A DNA stretch of 64,000 bases from Cloeon dipterum (lineage: Eukaryota; Arthropoda; Insecta; Ephemeroptera; Baetidae): the NCBI RefSeq assembly GCF_949628265.1, contig NC_088790.1:19658545-19722544 (forward strand), in the 5' to 3' direction. Under the pieces are notes generated by a model. That model was not told where the DNA came from. It saw nothing but the letters and a program-made list of their open reading frames with translations, and made no database searches. Made by a program: the position numbers and the translations under genes. The stretch's first letter is position 1. Each line of letters starts with the position of its first letter. Shown here one piece after another: positions 63,101-64,000 of the stretch.

Positions 63101-64000
63101 TTCCCACACACCCCCTCCGCTTTGTTTTGCACCAAATTTCTAGAGACGACGCCTCCTGCCGCCGCCATCAAATATGTGTACGGCGCGGGAGAGAGATGCA
63201 GCGCGGAAAATAAAATTACGTATAGTCTCGTCGTGCCAAGTCAGATGGAAAGTCTCAAAAATTATAGAGCCATTGTTTCAGTGGGAATTGGATAGTTTGA
63301 ATTGGATATTCTCCCTCCGAAAAAAATGGGTATTCATTGATGTCTGACGAATGAATTTTCACTGCAGGTGCTGAGTTATGGTTTAAATTATTCGCTTCAA
63401 GCCGGCAAATTTTTATACGCAAATTGCGTCGAGGAAATTCAATTTCCCCGTCCATTTACGCTTAACTCGCTTAATAAGCACAAATTCATTCACATGTAAA
63501 TGGACATCATGAAAGCGACCTCTGCTCCACAGTGACAAACACACTCATAAAAAACGCTTCCATCTGTTTGAATTACGTCATTCCGCCAGCATTGCATAAT
63601 TCGATTTCCCTTTGCTGCCGCCGAATCGGGTGTAAACGGGGATGGAAATTACCTCTCCATTGTTTACAAATACGACACAAATGGCCGTGCAGCCGCCGCC
63701 ACCGCGCTCGTCGATGGCGAAAAGACGAGCAAGTGGGTGCCGAGGCGGCGGGGGTGAATCGCCCGCCGCCTTTTATTCAAGCCAGCTGTTTGCAAGCACG
63801 GGGTGCACCCCTCGGGGTTGCTCGGCGGGCAGACCAGACACGATGCACCCCCTTTGTTGTTCGAGAGGGTGCTTGTCGCAGACCGGTGGATGAAAAATCC
63901 TGGCCCGGCCAACCGCGGCACAACATTCACAATCGGCCAAATGGCCAGACACACTCGAGCGGTGAAAGATACAGTGGCGGCCAATTTGCGGCGGATTCGA
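60141..64000. other. Right flank without a supported gene
   Basis: Alternating AT-rich DNA and CG-rich patches (61.2-61.5, 62.2-62.45 and 63.6-63.9 kb). It could be a long intron of the gene starting at 60015. The open frame at 63642-63893 begins with an ATG but has low-complexity Pro/Gly/Cys-rich sequence typical of GC-rich DNA. No RNA gene or repeat was identified. Confidence 0.4.

Noticed and set aside
63642-63893. ATG-initiated 83-codon open frame near the right edge
   Set aside because: Low-complexity Pro/Gly/Cys sequence from GC-rich DNA; no continuation or domain could be shown.

Overview
The window is eukaryotic nuclear DNA, most probably from an insect or other arthropod with a fairly compact genome. 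Genes are split by GT-AG introns (mostly 50-2000 nt), intergenic DNA is AT-rich, and several proteins have insect counterparts. I rebuilt exon chains by hand. In every complete gene the splice phases add up to one uninterrupted frame, which is the main support for the models. I cannot name the species.

Layout, left to right. (1) 1-3.6 kb: no convincing gene, but a 73-nt near-perfect hairpin at 1371-1443. (2) 3.6-6.5 kb: two clarin-family four-span membrane protein genes in tandem on the minus strand. One is complete (5179-6459, 288 aa). The other shows only its first coding exon (3609-3828) and must continue beyond the left edge. (3) 7.3-11.9 kb, minus: a complete CFAP58 (CCDC147) axonemal coiled-coil gene, 15 exons, 872 aa. 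(4) 13.2-18.9 kb, plus: JIP1/Aplip1 (JNK-interacting scaffold; SH3 + PID), 8 exons, 455 aa. An 85-bp GA microsatellite lies just before the start codon, and two introns carry repeats. (5) 20.2-22.0 kb, plus: a small secreted EGF-domain protein, 122 aa. (6) 23.9-29.4 kb, minus: Unr/CSDE1, with five canonical and four non-canonical cold-shock domains plus SUZ-C, 11 coding exons, 923 aa. (7) 31.8-37.2 kb, minus: an RRM + MYND + three-Tudor protein of the vreteno/veneno/TDRD1 kind, 17 exons, 1052 aa, presumably piRNA pathway. (8) 40.5-51.3 kb, minus: delta-catenin/p120-catenin, 17 coding exons, 990 aa, ending in the PDZ ligand DSWV, with further in-phase 5' exons at 53.5 and 54.6 kb. (9) 51-64 kb: mostly 5' introns and regulatory DNA of p120-catenin, an orphan coding-like exon at 57.8 kb, and a likely start of a plus-strand gene at 60.0 kb.

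The genes do not form an operon or a shared pathway. They cover cilia and sensory cells (clarins, CFAP58), axonal transport and JNK signalling (Aplip1), adhesion (p120), translational control (Unr) and germline small RNAs (Tudor protein). The least explained items are the hairpin, the 65-bp-arm inverted repeat in an Aplip1 intron, the 57.8-kb exon, the 60.0-kb gene start and the p120 5' exon choice. I saw no rRNA, tRNA, CRISPR array or intact transposase.
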